NCBI GenBank assembly: GCA_944472155.2
Contig: OX235277.1
Location: 38,016,804 to 38,080,803, forward strand
DNA length: 64,000 bases
Source of the DNA: Trichobilharzia szidati
Taxonomy: Eukaryota > Platyhelminthes > Trematoda > Strigeidida > Schistosomatidae
Direction: 5' to 3'
Shown: positions 21,380-34,014 of the stretch, one piece after another
How the letters are laid out: each line of letters starts with the position of its first letter
Position numbering within the stretch: position 1 is the stretch's first letter
Made by a program: the position numbers and the translations under genes
Notes under the pieces: generated by a model
The model's input: only the letters and a program-made list of their open reading frames with translations
What the model was told of the DNA's origin: nothing
Databases searched by the model: none

Positions 21380-23120
21380 TGAATGCCGAAAGCTTGACTA
21401 ATAGTATGTGGGACACTGATAAGGCAGTGACATTTGCTAATGTATTTCTCAACTGAAATGGGAGATATGATAATTTACTGAAAGGAATTAGTGTAGTAGA
21501 CGATAACGAGTACCTGATTGTATTCAACATGTTACTCTGGAAGTTACCAGTGACTATTAGCCTATTGAACTTCATCACCATTTGGTGCGGCGATGATTGT
21601 ACCTCAACTGTAGGCTCATTTTCTGAAAGAATCCTTGTTAAATCTACCAGGATAAAGATAAACTCTACAGGTGACATTACAGAACGAGTAATTGTTCCTT
21701 CAAGTATAACTCGATTCCACCTCTGCAAGAACTGGCCTGGAATCATGGTCTTGTCCACGCCAAGTAAAATACTAAGTCGCATCATCCTGGAGAGAACAAA
21801 AGATGCACTGGATACAGAAATCCGCCAGTCCCACCGGAACAAGTTGGATTCAGGAAAGGCAAATCATGTGCTGATCTAATTGCAACTCTATGCACCGTCA
21901 TCATCGAACAAAGCATAGAATGTCAGTCAAACCTCTCCCTACTTCAACTTCATCGACTTCGGAAACGCTTAAGATAGCGTAGATCGAGAAGTAATTTGGA
22001 AACTGCTTCATCACTATGACGTACCTCAAGTCTTTGTCAACCTCATTCATTCAACAGCTGGCTATATGACAATGCATGCCACATGTCAAGAGATCCACAA
22101 CGGAAAACTCAGCGAGGCGTTCGAAGTGAAGACGACAGGAATAAGGCAAACTGGCTGCCTATTATCACCAATGATATTCTTAATTGCGGTAGACTGGATT
22201 ATGCATCAGACTGTTGGCGAAGACTGAAGGCGAAGAGTAAGGAATACGCTGGACGACCAATAAGAAGACTCCATAAGATCTGGATTTCGCAGATGACATA
22301 TGTCTTATGTCACACAAACTCGAAGACTTGCAGGTAGGCAAAAACCAACAAACTGGCTGTAAAGGCTAGCAGCGAAGACAGGACTGCAGCTAAACATAGG
22401 GAAGGTGGGGGTGATGAAGATAACCAACCAGCCAACAAAAACAACAACCTGCACCAATCACCATCAACACGAGAAATTTAACAGCGGTTACCTACTTCAC
22501 TTATCTGGCCAGAAAGCATCGTTTCAAACACAGGAACGCACCACAGATGGAGATGTCTAATCCAGTCAGTCAACATCGGGAGGGTGAGGTACGCCTTCAT
22601 CAACCTGATATCGATTTTGAAATCTTCTGCACTCACTTAGCAACAAGAACAAGATTTGGATTCTGTTCAACACACGTGTGAAGTCAATCAGCCAGTTCTT
22701 CTATATGAGTCAGAAACTTGCAATGCGTGCCATTGAAAGGACTTTCAGCAGGTTACAGAATTTTGTCAACAGCTGTCTTCACTAGCTGCACACTGAAGAT
22801 AAGATGGCCAGTTGGCCGGAAAGAATTAGTAAAAGAAAACTCTGGCCGGCCAAGAGTCGATTGCTCAACAAATAAATAGGAGGAGATGGATTGACCGGGC
22901 ATACGTTGAGGAGGCCGTTGAATTACATCGCACGCCATGACATCACTGGAGGGGAATCTGCATGGGAAGAGACAAGTGGGTCGTGAGTGCAAGGAGGAGA
23001 TGTGAGATTGTGGGGAATCGTGGACCCAGGTGAAGAGGACAACAGAAAATAGAACAAAGCGGAGATGTGTTGTTGAATCCCTATATTTCACTCGGAACCC
23101 ATCGGAATAATAATAATAAT
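21380..23120 (+). mobile_element. RTE/SR2-like LINE, RT fingers to tail, decayed
   Basis: Frames give WPGIMVLSTPSKILSRIILE, RTKDALDTEIR, GKSCADLIATLCTVIIEQSI, DSVDREVIWKLLHHYDVPQ, IRQTGCLLSPMIFLIAVDWI and a C-terminal remainder ending TSLE..GKRQVG. The 3' end is ACCCATCGGAATAATAATAA. It covers more of the RT than the other RTE copies here. Confidence 0.82.
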
Positions 23121-23470
23121 AATAATAATAATAGATTGTTGACCAGCCATCTACCTATCAGACTTCCTTAATGCTTATCCTTTCTAAATGGCCACCTAAT
23201 CTAGTCTTCAGCAAGTGTTGTTGAAAGTCTATACCTGTCAGTTAAAATTGATTACGACAACCCACATACTGTCTGTCTCCTAGGTATATAGAAGATCTCA
23301 CCTGACTTCATTATTGAAATTTCCTATCTTTGTCTTTGTGCCATGTAATGTGGATTTTCACATCAATTTGACAGTAAAAAAGTTCTCTTTAGCTTTCCCT
23401 TATTCTGATTGACTTTGACATCCTCAAGTGTTCCGCCAACCAAGCAAGTGAAAGTCACGATATGCTTTAG

Positions 23471-23701
23471 ATTCGTTACAGAATTTCATTATGAGCTGAC
23501 ATCGATTAGAGAACCATCGGAAAACCAGCTGGGAGTGCTAAACATCTGTTTCGTCCTGGTCTGAGAGGCCTCATCAGTATACACCCGCCATGGTTCGAGC
23601 CCAGGACCTTCTTGTTACAAAGCATGATGTCCAGTAATCCCTGCAGGTTTTCCAGTGGTTCTGTAACCGATTTCAGATCATGACAAAATCCTGTAGCCAA
23701 T
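23471..23701 (-). mobile_element. SINE-B copy with the best-kept hammerhead core and inverted ends
   Basis: The reverse strand shows CTGATGA, a stem II with one mismatch (GGCCT / AGGAC), and GAAA. The cleavage triplet is GTT instead of GTC and stem I pairs poorly. Ends 23471-23530 and 23650-23701 are inverted copies of the 3' arm. Confidence 0.7.
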
Positions 23702-24635
23702 CAAATCAAATCAAATCCCTACAAATCAATACTTGAATAACCTTTAAATTCTTCCAAATGATAATGATTTTTAGTAAGATTCGAAATAAACAAAGACCTC
23801 AAAACAAAACAAAAAAGACTAACCATGTGATTTTATAAATTCAACTCACGAGTCCATATTGTAGCCATTTTTGTGACATTCTCAAATTCGTCTAGAACAA
23901 AAGTTTTAATTTAATCGTAAACAATTTCGGATTGTTTACATTATCTGTGTTTTTGCTAAGCATCAATAACAACAATCTGAAGTAAAAAATATGTATCGTG
24001 TATATCACTACCGAAAATTGTGTTTTCTTATGATGTAAAACTCACGAATTCAGTCTGGGTATTGTAAAACTGATACCTTTTGCATAATACGGGATTGCCA
24101 TGGTCCAACTGGTCTAGTGGGTAAAGCTCTGGAGTTTTAATCGGTGACTACTGCAATTAATGCCTCACTGGGAACATTGTCAATCACTGGGAAATGCAAA
24201 GTGCATCCAGTGATGAGCCCCAAATGGGAAGAAATGTAAATTCTAGATCCGACTGCTAGTCCCCCTCGCCGTCAAATTGTACTATTAAATTATTCAAATG
24301 GAAAGCCAGCTTATTTCACAGAATCTTTACATTTGAAAAGTTCCGCTGATAATAACATAAAGAGAACAATATGCTCCAACCCATAGCTTATTATACTGAC
24401 GTTGATAAGGAGAACTATCATTTCAGGCCTTCACTTACATAGCCTAAAAACCTTGTATTCCTTGTTGGAAGTACTATCTATTAGATAGGGAAGTAGAACG
24501 ATGCATTCTCTAAGTTGATCGCGGTTCTTCACCTACTCTATTAGTAGTGTATAATTTTATCGTGAAAATTGGTCACCTACACAAACAGCAGGTGATACTG
24601 TCATCAAGCTGGAAAGTATATTTTAAGCTAAATTC
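23702..24635. other. No recognised feature
   Basis: AT-rich. CTGGTCTAGTGGGTAAAG at 24110-24127 looks like a tRNA A box but no B box follows. Confidence 0.35.
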
Positions 24636-24639
24636 AGCC

Positions 24640-25470
24640 CTCTAAACTTTTTTTGTCAACCCTCTTCATGAGCTATGCGTCAAGTGATTCACACTGGTTG
24701 GTGATCTCAGCAAGGATTTTGATTTGAAGACAGAAGGCAAAGCTGCCTACTATCACAGATAATATTCTTGATTGTGGTTGATTGGATCATACAACAGAAC
24801 GTCAGGAGCGAGATGATAGGCATACGTTGGACTGACAAGAAGACTCTAGAAGATTTCGACGTCACAGATGAATTATGTCTAATATAAAATAAACTTGAAG
24901 AAATACAGGCGTAAACCTTCAGGTTGGCAAAGGAACCAGACAGTAAAGTCAAGACTTCCAGTGAACTTAAGTAGAAAAGAGGTTGTGAAGAATAAGATTT
25001 GGATTTCCAACATCGATTTCAATTTATTGCTCCCCTATACGCTTCGAAGATTTGGAGCATGTGTCACGAAAACATTTCCAACAGGCTAGTAGTGAACGCA
25101 ATTATTAACTCGTTTCGCGTTTGCTGGCTAAAGATCCAATAGCCTGACAGAAAGGATTATCAACAAGCAACTGTGTCAGACAGTCAACCAACCAAATAGC
25201 TATTGCCTAACAAAAGTGTGCCTACAGAAAAGGCAGATGGATTGGACACAAGCTGAGAAGGTCGTTAAGTGACAGTTGGCGACAGGCAGACTCCTAAGTG
25301 GAATAAGCACTTGAAACGACGAGCTGGCGTGCAGGAAACAGTACTAAGTGGAAGAAAATGAAAGCTCATGTGAAGCCAGCTAAAGAGAGGACTGTAGAGG
25401 AGGGCGTGAAATAGAAATGTACCTCTGACGCCCCATTTTTCACTCGAAACCCAACGGGACAATAAAAATT
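24640..25470 (+). mobile_element. RTE/SR2-like LINE 3' part, heavily decayed
   Basis: Scattered words GYNRTSGAR-like, KHFQQASS and RKGRWIGHKLRRSLSD, then KPAKERTVEEG.. end at CGAAACCCAACGGGACAATA. Many stops. Confidence 0.6.
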
Positions 25471-26510
25471 ATAACATATATGTGGTACAGAGTTGATCAC
25501 CACTGAAAAGATAACTAGAAATCTTTTTAACTTTGGAAGCTTTTTGGTTTTCACCGAGTGCATATTTGTGTTAAACTCTGAGGCAGTCAATGCTTTAATC
25601 TCAGTGTTAATTAATTAATATATTGTTAAAAGAAAATCTTGTTAGGTAAACGGTCGGATACCTACACAAACTGCCACGGAATGCCTTAATGCACAAAAGT
25701 CAATAAAATAAAAAAAACGGTATCTAAAACATTTTGCTGGAATTCTCACTGACATTAAAGTTACTTGTACTATTATTACCATTTATAAAGTATATGTACA
25801 CTGCAACGTCTTGGCATCTTAGTCACAGTTTATTTTGTTATAAATAACTAAAATAATTTTAAAAATAAACAGCAAAAGTGTTGTCATAATAATTATAATA
25901 AACTCACTCCGTCAAAAAGTGCAAATGTTAAGCATAAGCATACAGATACCATTGTCAACATGCTGCACATCTACGCTTAAAAATAGTACTGAAAATCAAC
26001 ACCAACAAGCCAACAAAAACACCTTGATACTGTCTTTCTGTTTTTAGCATACTCAGCTAATTAAATTTGCCAGAGTTTTGTATTCTTTTGGCCTGCTAGA
26101 AAAGAGGACTGCTACTGTACAATTTCTCATCAGTAAGAATTAATTTGAATTTAATCCTACTGACTCATGGTGACGACGTGCGGTGGTGGAAGGCGTTGGA
26201 ATATAGAACTCGGAGAAGTTGATCACCCTTGAAACCTGGACAAAAAGGGAATCACTTCTAGCTGCCAAATCTTAAAGTTATAGTAAAATCAGAGAAATGA
26301 ACAGAAATAGTTTGGCTTGTACTACTGACAAGATTTGTGAGTAGCACATATATGCATAGAAGTAAATACATATGTTATCTACACGAGTATCGAACAGTGA
26401 AGCGATGAGTTCAACGGTGAAGTGAAGGAATGAACAATTCTTGTGAAATAGCATCGAAAACATTGAACGAAGACATAAGAAGCATTTCTCATTATGATAG
26501 CTCGAAACCA
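25471..26510. other. No recognised feature
   Basis: AT-rich. TGGTGACGACGTGCGGTGGTG near 26168 is locally GC-rich but resembles nothing I know. Confidence 0.3.
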
Positions 26511-26514
26511 CACA

Positions 26515-26670
26515 GTATTTTGGTACAAGTATGGAATTTCAGCCTGTGATATCGGCAGCCCAAATTTAGCAGGCTGACCATAGGAATCAGGTGTGCGTCG
26601 GCAGGGGATCGAACCCCGAACCATGTGCATGGTCGGCGAGAGTCCTAACCGCTGTGTCACCGACGCATAT
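26515..26670 (-). mobile_element. SINE-C head with a different body (subfamily C2)
   Basis: The tRNA-like head is the same as SINE-C (GGTGACACAGCGGTTAGGAC; GGGGTTCGATCCCCTG). The body reads as the complement of TTTTGGTACAAGTATGGAAT and lacks the RTE-like tail. A second C2 copy is at 29150-29300. Confidence 0.75.
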
Positions 26671-26839
26671 TATGGAGAATATCAGAGAAAATTGGTGTTG
26701 CAGCCTAAGGTGATAGATGTATTAGGGCTGCTTACTCAGGATATGTACAATTCTGTTACTAAGTACGATTATGTTCTGCCGTTACAACAGTATGACATTC
26801 ATCATAGCAGAAAGTGTAATATTCTTAATAGACATAAGA

Positions 26840-28920
26840 CAAGTAGTTCAGCGAGGAGTCTCTTTTCGGCGGCGAATTCATTTTCATAGCTTTACAACCG
26901 TAAATATATATGGTTGTTTTGTTTGTGCGTGTACACTATATTTGTCAAACGAAAACATAATTAGTAAGTTCAGATGAACTGGATGTTGATATAAGAAGGT
27001 AGTAACAAAAATGATGAGTTGTCACAAACGAATGTTAAATGATAGTTACGTAATAACATGAATAGTTTGATGAAAGAGTTATGCTTAGGGTTTACATAGA
27101 AACAAAATAACATAAGGAATTGCGCAAGCATTTTAAGTAGTTAGAAAAACAAGCATAGACACAAAAGTTAAGTCAAATCAACAGAGTTGTTACCATGATA
27201 GTAGAAGTGGCTGAATAATATTGTTTTGTATGCATAGTTCTGGTTCTTTCAACTGAATGGTTAGGGCTTCTGTAATGTAGAGAAGACGGAAAAGGATTGA
27301 CTTTGACAGGCTTTTCTTCACTTTGTAGACTACTTTAAAGGAGGAGGCGTTTGTTGAGATAGAATGACCAGTGATGACGAAATGTTCGAATATTACACGC
27401 CTTATGTGGCCACTACTTCTTTTCTGCATCCAGGCTGGATAGTGTTCTTTGATGCTTTTTGACAGGATGCGCGTCGAATGACCAATGTAGCTGGCCCCAC
27501 AGCAATAGGTGAACTGATATATACACATAGAAGTGGTCAGGTGCGGGATCTTGTCCTTCGGGCATCTGCAGATCAGCAGGCGACCGGAAAACACTACTCT
27601 CAATGTTCCTGCAAATAAAGTTCTTCTTAAAGAAGTGGAAATTCTCCTCTTAAGGATATCACTGAGTAGGTCACCTTTGAAGTCGAGGTTCAGATAAAGT
27701 ATCTTTTTTGGCACGGATGGCGTCTCTTGCTTTTGGATTTTCTGTTCCATATTTCTGTCTATGAATCTTGATGGATAACTGTTTTGTATGAAGATTTATT
27801 TCAAGAAGTACAGTTCTTCTTTCAGGCTATCAGAGCTGTAGATGCGTCAGACGCGATTGGCAAGAGATCCAATTAAGTTTCTTTTCCGACTGATTGAAGC
27901 TGTAGAAGCTTGTCAGTTGGCCGTTCCAAGTGGGTTTACTATGGATGAACCTTCTTAAAGTTCCGTCAGCTCTCCTTGCAAGTTCAACATCAAGAAAAGG
28001 AATTTTAGACTCTTTTCAATTTCCAGAGTGAACTTTGTAGCTGAATGGCATTTGCTGAATATTTGTAGTAACTGGTTAAGATAGTAACCATCATCACAGA
28101 TAATAAAGATGTCGTCCAAATATCTAGCATACAATAGTTGATTTGAATGGGCCGTCCTCGAGGGATAGTATTCTTGAAGCCTGATAGATAGGAGACGAGT
28201 TGAGTAACCTGGCTCCACAGGAATAGATGAACTGAAATATGCACATGGAAGCGGTCGGATGCGAAATCTTGTCCTACGTGGTTCTGCAGACCAATGGAAG
28301 ACCGGAGAACGCTACTCTTAGAGTGTTACTGACAAGAATGCTATTGACATAGATGATGGAATTCGTCTCCTAATGATATTGCAGGCTGAATGTCCCTTGA
28401 AATCCAGGATCATGTAAAGTTTCTTTTTTGAACAAGTAATTTCTTTGATTTGATATTCTTTCGTATGAACCTTTTAGTGTGTCCACTGTGGATGCAGTTT
28501 TCTTTTAGAAGGCGCAGTTCTGACTCTACCACGTAAGAAATGCAAATGCATCATATCCGAGTGACAAGGGATGTAACTAAATTTCGTTTTCATCCAACAG
28601 ATATCCAAATGTAAAAAGTCATTAATTAACCGTTCCAAGTCGGTTTCTTGTGAACTGATATTCGTAGGATTCCGCGTGGTCTTTTTGTTGGTCCCACATC
28701 AAGAAAAAGAGTTTTGATTTCGTTTCCTATTTCAAGAGTGAATTTTCTCTATGGATGGCAGTTGTTCTGTGCTTGTACCAGCTAACTGAGTTTGAAAGCG
28801 TCGTCTTAAATGATGCAAATATCATCTGACGACTTTGTACGTGGCTTTAAATTGTCAGTGGTCAAATTCAAGGGACCATTCACAAGGCTACCCATGAGGC
28901 ATTCTTAGAATAATAGAATT
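26840..28920 (-). mobile_element. Mosaic of two Penelope-like copies, antisense
   Basis: From right to left: a decayed thumb/linker and endonuclease start (about 28860-28200, CSKKKLYMILDFKG, MCIFQFIYSCGA), broken off at an ..EYYPS word. It joins an RT piece with ARYLDDIFIICDD (28085-28140). Then come a thumb, linker and full GIY-YIG (27750-27190) and a 3' end with the CGAAAAGAGACTCC motif near 26850. Confidence 0.75.
27190..27750 (-). pseudogene. PLE linker plus GIY-YIG endonuclease (186 codons)
   Basis: Opens with KKILYLNLDFKGDLLSDILK, then RRTLFAGTLRVVFSGR, then CIYQFTYCCGASYIGHSTRI, the GIY-YIG core (CGASYIGHSTR). EHYPAWMQKRSSGHIRR and HFVITGHSI follow, and it closes with ITEALTIQLKEPELCIQNN. 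This is the C-terminal third of a PLE protein; the RT lies upstream in another frame. Open but truncated. Confidence 0.8.
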
Positions 28921-29798
28921 GTGCCACTTAACAACAGCAAACTTTTTTTCTACATTTTTGATTTCATTATTATTTGACTTGTGTTTTTATCAGTATCACG
29001 TGTAGATAATAAGTGACCAACTGTGACGTTCTCACTGGGCTTATCTACTGAACCAGGTTATGTCGTCATACGATTGGTGTTCAAGATTAGAAGCCAGTAG
29101 AAGCTTTATTTTATTTATTTTTATTTTATTTTTGATTACAGCTTGATGCCACACCGTCTTTTCAGTACATGTATGGAATTTTCAGCATGGATATCGGTAG
29201 CCCAAATTTTGCAGGCCAACCATAGATATCAGGTGTGCGTCGGAATGGGATTGAACCTCGGACCATGTGCATGATCGGCGAGAGTCCTAACCACTGTGGA
29301 TTCAAAATAGAAGCATCTGAGTTCCTTTGCACATCTCCATTTCTCCATCTTCTATCTAGGTCTGTTTATCTGGCTTCACAGTGTGATATAAGCCTTCATT
29401 TCTCGCTCACATGATCTCCACCATATCATATCGGGAACCTCATCCAACTCTTAATTTCTCATTTGAGTTGTAACCGAGTGCTCGTCTGGCACACCAGATC
29501 ACTGAACAGTCTCCACAGAGTATGTGCAGTCCATTTTCATTTCGTTCTGCATATTTATAGGCGATAGCTTCATGTTTGGTTTGTTGGTTAACAGAGTTCC
29601 TTGTTGCTTATTCTTTTTGGCGGGCCATCTTTCCTTCAGTCTTGAACGAAGAGAGCTCTCGATCACAATTATGAGTTACTGGCTTCGCCAAGATTGAATT
29701 TCGTCAGGTGGATTGAAAAAACAAACCCTTCCATGAATTGTTATAAATACCAATCACTGTTTGAAGAGTTCACTGACAATGCAATATAAGTTGTAACA
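28895..29798 (-). mobile_element. RTE relic block A, antisense
   Basis: Minus-strand words RISNKEL...PTNQ, CRTK.KWTAHTLWRLFSDLV and WWRSCEREMK fit the RTE C-terminus. Aligns by eye with 34520-35500, including flanking sequence such as GGTGTTCAAGATTAGAAGCC. A C2 SINE at 29150-29300 interrupts it. Confidence 0.6.
29150..29300 (-). mobile_element. SINE-C2 copy
   Basis: Same body (complement of ACATGTATGGAATTTTCAGC) and tRNA-like head as 26515-26670, with a changed B box (GGTTCAATCCC). Inserted in RTE block A and absent from block B. Confidence 0.7.
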
Positions 29799-31337
29799 GT
29801 CAAGCCTCTTTAATATATGTGTAAAACTTGGGCATTGACTGCCTCCATAGCCATATTTATTGGTATACGTGTATGTAAACTGACAATGTCAAAACTAACT
29901 CATTTCTGATCAAGAACTCGAACTTAGGACAAAAGTGCCACTTGAGGATATAATGATGGGAGTACACCTATGCCTGACTTCCACAGTATTTAAATTTCAA
30001 GGGAAAATGTACAAACAAACTGAAGAAGTTGCCATGGGATCATCAAAATCCCCAGTTGTAGCAGATATATTCATGGATACGTGGGAAAGAATAGCGATTG
30101 AAACGTTCACCCCTACCCCAAAAGTATGGTGGAGATATGTAGATGACACATTCACTGTACTTAAAACATGAGATATAGATAGGTTTTTCGAACACATCAA
30201 CTCGAAGGTTGAAGCAATTCAATTCACTTATGAATTGAAAAATCAGGAAGGGGGCTCCCAATGTTAGATTGCAGCGTAAAGAGGAAAGAAGATGGGAAGT
30301 TAAACACTAGTGTTTACAGGAGACCCACATACTCAAACAGGTATTTAGACTTCCGATCATCCCATCCTATGTCAGCAAAAATACGATTAGTGAAATGTTT
30401 AAATGACAGAGCACAAAAATTAAGTAGTACCACAGAAAATTTGAAACAGGAACTGATACACATAAAAGAAGCCTTGAAACTTAATAATTACCCGGATAAA
30501 TTAGTCAGGAAATATGTAAGGAAATGTAAAAATGAAATAAATAATGACAGTAGCGATAGTGATAATAACAATAATAATGATAATAATAATAGTGATAATA
30601 ATAATAATAATAATATCAATGACGACACCAGTGATAAGGAATCTAAATCATCAGTAGTAATTCCATACAAAGAAGGAACCTTGGAAGCCTTACGCAGAAT
30701 TCTTAACAAGGCAGGAATAAAAATGACATTCAAACCCACACACTCAATTAGAAACAAGCTTTGTCGGTTAAAGGCTCAGTCCTGTGGAGTAAATTACACA
30801 AAACAATTTAGTTTATCTAATACCCTACCTGCAATGATTGTCAGGTCAAATACATAGGTCAAACTAGTAGAACAGGGGCAGTCAGACTAGCTGAACATAA
30901 AAACCTAGCAAAATCTAGATTGGTTGACCCGAATAAGATAATAAATCTAGAGAATAGTTCAGCTATAGCACTACAATACAGGCAATTACACACAACCATA
31001 CAACAGGATGGGATAGGGTGACAGTTTTAGAATCTAATGTCACAGGCTATAGGGAAAGATTGATAACAGAAGCTTTATTTATCGAATCAACTACAAATAC
31101 ATGTAATAGGAATGATTCATCACCTCTCCCCGATATCTGGAAAATTCTACTACCCATACGACAAATAAGAGAAAACAAAGAAAGCTATAAAACTCAAGTG
31201 TCAAAGTCGTGTGATTACAATTGATATGATTATGAACAATAAATTTTGTTCGAAACCTTGTCATCCAGTAAATAATAATGTTTCAGTGACTGTGTGATAT
31301 ATCTAATAAACAAACTAATATGGAGTCAAGCCTCTTT
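29799..31337 (+). mobile_element. Penelope-like element, copy 2, framed by 14-bp target duplication
   Basis: AGTCAAGCCTCTTT lies at 29799-29812 and 31324-31337. The 5' part (29813 to about 29905) is inverted: read on the minus strand it codes SFDIVSLHTRIPINMAMEAV then NAQVLHIY, the RT motif A region. The forward body begins DQELELRTKVPLED at the same residue as copy 1. It contains YVDD (30136-30147), the Asn/Asp-rich linker, the GIY-YIG part and a 3' end at CTAATATGG. Confidence 0.88.
29935..30857 (+). pseudogene. PLE reverse transcriptase and linker, broken in two frames
   Basis: The first frame carries TEEVAMGSSKSPVVADIFMD and WWRYVDDTF and stops at TGA 30169, where copy 1 has a lysine codon. 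A one-base loss near 30250 shifts to the second frame (30261-30857): MLDCSVKRKEDG, YRRPTYSNRYLDFRSSHP, an Asn/Asp-rich run, and FKPTHSIRNKLCRLKAQSC. The protein is otherwise about as in copy 1 but runs further into the linker. Confidence 0.85.
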
Positions 31338-31910
31338 GTCTTTCATTTACTGCTTGAATCTAATCCTACACTGCCCTACCAATGATAATGAGAGAAGGTT
31401 GGACTCAACTTCACCTTGTATTAAAAAACAGATATGTCAAAGATACCAAAAGGTCAAACCTCAAGCTTGACACTCTATGTTCCATTGAGAACGCTGTAGC
31501 TAAACATTACTATCAAAAGAGTGAAAGTTTTCAAACTTCTGTGTGCATCACGGAACATAGAAATCAGCTACAGATATATTTTTGATACTCGCGAATTTGT
31601 CGGCTATGGGACAACTTTAGAAGTGATCAAAAAGTTGGCTGGTCATGTGTATTTTATAGGTAGATAACAACGACTGTACCCTAGACAACAAACTGTATTG
31701 TGCTACTAAATGAAAAGTGTTTTTTTAATTTTTAAAATGTTTATCTGTTAAAAAATATCAAATTTCACTTTTAACTGATATTTTTCTTAAATGTTCATTA
31801 CGATTGACCATTATCAACTCACTCAATATGAAAAGTTAACTTATCTTAGAGAACTGAGGAAACGTTTAGATAATGTATTTATTTCACACAAGAACTCAAC
31901 TGCCTATTGG
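31338..31910. other. No recognised gene
   Basis: A 67-codon frame at 31382-31585 matches no family I know. From 31791 a frame resembles a PLE linker loosely (YEKLTYLRELRKRLDNVFIS). Confidence 0.35.
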
Positions 31911-32810
31911 CTGATAGTGCCGAAGAAGAAACTGTTTATGAGTCTGGCATTCAAAGGTGACACCATTTCGGAATTGATTAAAAATCGTTTATCTAAATGT
32001 ATTAAACGTTCTTTTCCTGCAGCTGACTTACAACTACTTTTTACCAGCCGAAATATGATTAGAAAATGCGTCAAGAATAGATCACCGCTTTTGTCCACAT
32101 CCATGTTTATTTACTCTTTTACCTGCTCTTATGGAGCTTTTTAAATTGGACGTTGTAAGCGTAATCTCTGAAAACGTGTAGCTGAACACTATCCAGTCTG
32201 GTTAATGAAAGGCGAACGTAGAACTGCGAAGTCGTCTATCTGTGATCACCTGTTAGAGTCAGGTCATTTAGCCCCACTTGATTCATCTTTCAAAGTTATC
32301 TACATGGCAAAATCGAATCGATCCAAAAGTTTACGTTTTCTTAACGTATGCATAGCCGAAGCTTTAGCTATACATGAATAGAAACCTAAATTATGTGTTC
32401 AAAAATGTTTTGTCAAACCCCTTTCTTTACCTCGGTTATAGTAATGTTCTTTCTAGTTTTTACTTTATTTTATTTTACCACTTGAATTCTTTCCACTTCA
32501 CTTCACATCTTCATTCTTATCGTAATCGTACTCTTATTTTTTAAAATTTTTAGACAACACTTGACATTTTTAAAACATTTTGATTTCAATTCACTTATAA
32601 AACAATCTTTAATGACTTTGTAATTTATCCACTTCAACTCTACCCCTTATAACATTTTAATTATCGTTATTCTTATCACATATATGTATATTGACTGAGC
32701 AATTATTTAGTGCCACTTAATGACCTTTTCTGTAATATAAATACGACTGTACAGCTTGAAAATGAAGTCGGTGAAAAGAGATTTCTTCGCTGAACAAAAA
32801 CTGTTTGTTT
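31911..32810 (+). mobile_element. Penelope-like element 3' part (type E), copy 1
   Basis: Reads KKKLFMSLAFKGDTISELIK, then CIKRSFPAADLQLLF, TCSYGAF-stop-IGRCKRNL, RTAKSSICDHLLESGHLAP and EALAIHE-stop. It has at least three stops that the copy at 35607 lacks, but the nucleotide match to that copy is very high from 31925 to about 32807. Confidence 0.85.
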
Positions 32811-34010
32811 TACTTATGAAGTATTTATGAATAAATCTGTGCTGACTGTAAAGATTAATAGATGATTTTAGCTTTGATGACGAATTCATTCTAGTTAGAT
32901 ATAGCGGTTGAAAACGAGTGTGGAGCACTGGGCGTCTGTTTGATTCTTGTTCGCAAGTATTCAGCAGTATGCACTTGGGACCTCGCTCATCAATCGTCAC
33001 ACTCAAGAACTTTCGGTTAAGAAGTTGAACCCATATACCATTGAATTACATGGATAGAATCCATGTAACCCATCAATTCCGACTTCTACGAATTAGAGAC
33101 ATGTATAGTGTGATCACAATGCCAATATCATTGATAGGCATCTGTCCTCATGCCTAGCTTGTTCAACCCCTCTGACCATGACTTCTCACTGAAACGTCAG
33201 ATATCCTAATCTTGTAATTAGTCACTAACTGGTGTGATTTGTCGATTTCCAGGTGTAGATTTGCAGGAAGTTGACTCTTTTTTAAGTTGGATCACACATT
33301 GACTTCAGCTAGAAAGCCACGGAGAAAACCACCAACGAGTAATGGATATCTGTTTCATTTAGTTTAGAATTCTTCAGCGGTACACACCCATCAGCCCACC
33401 GACCAGGCGTCGAATGTAGGACTTTCAGGCCATTCAATGGCTGTGTAAAATAATTATATAAAAAGTTGTCACTTCTGGTGATATTGTTTTTGGCGTGGAG
33501 AAATAAACCTGGCGTACTCAGTCAGTGTGAAAATACTTGTCAAATGATCAATAGTGTATTGCTGTTGTTGTTGTTACGTATCGAAGTAACAGCAAGAACA
33601 AACTCAGAATAAATCCAGTACCATCTTGGAGATAGTAGAACGCTTCAGTCATGCTTTTTTGCCAAGTGATTATAAAATTCATTTAATCACTCACGTATTA
33701 ATGTGTTTGAAAGCAGAATATTCTTTTCAGGTCCTTAATATTACATAGTTAAATGCATTGTCAGATGCCATCAGGGAGTACGGGACACTGTTTCGCCCCT
33801 GTAAGGCAGAATTTCAGAATTACTCTAATGCTCACTAGTGATTGATTACCGGATGAAGTTGCCTGAAATTCTTTGCGAGAAGTCATGATCAGAGGGATGC
33901 ACCAACTTGTATATGTGGAAAGATTCTCATCCATGACATTGTCTGGCAGTCGTGCCATAAATCACACTAAATGACAGAGGTTAGAAATGATGTGCTACTA
34001 GATCGCATCT
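32811..34010. mobile_element. Cluster of decayed SINE-B pieces
   Basis: Reverse pieces at 32885-33060 (TTCAGCAGTATGCACTTGGG) and 33300-33440 (TTCAGCGGTACACACCCATC). A fragment near 33770-33800 resembles the GGGAGTACTGGACAGCTGTT arm. Hammerhead boxes are lost. The rest is unrecognised. Confidence 0.5.
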
Positions 34011-34014
34011 CGGC

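Noticed and set aside
24105..24130. tRNA gene or SINE head
   Set aside because: Only an A-box-like word; no B box within 100 bases.
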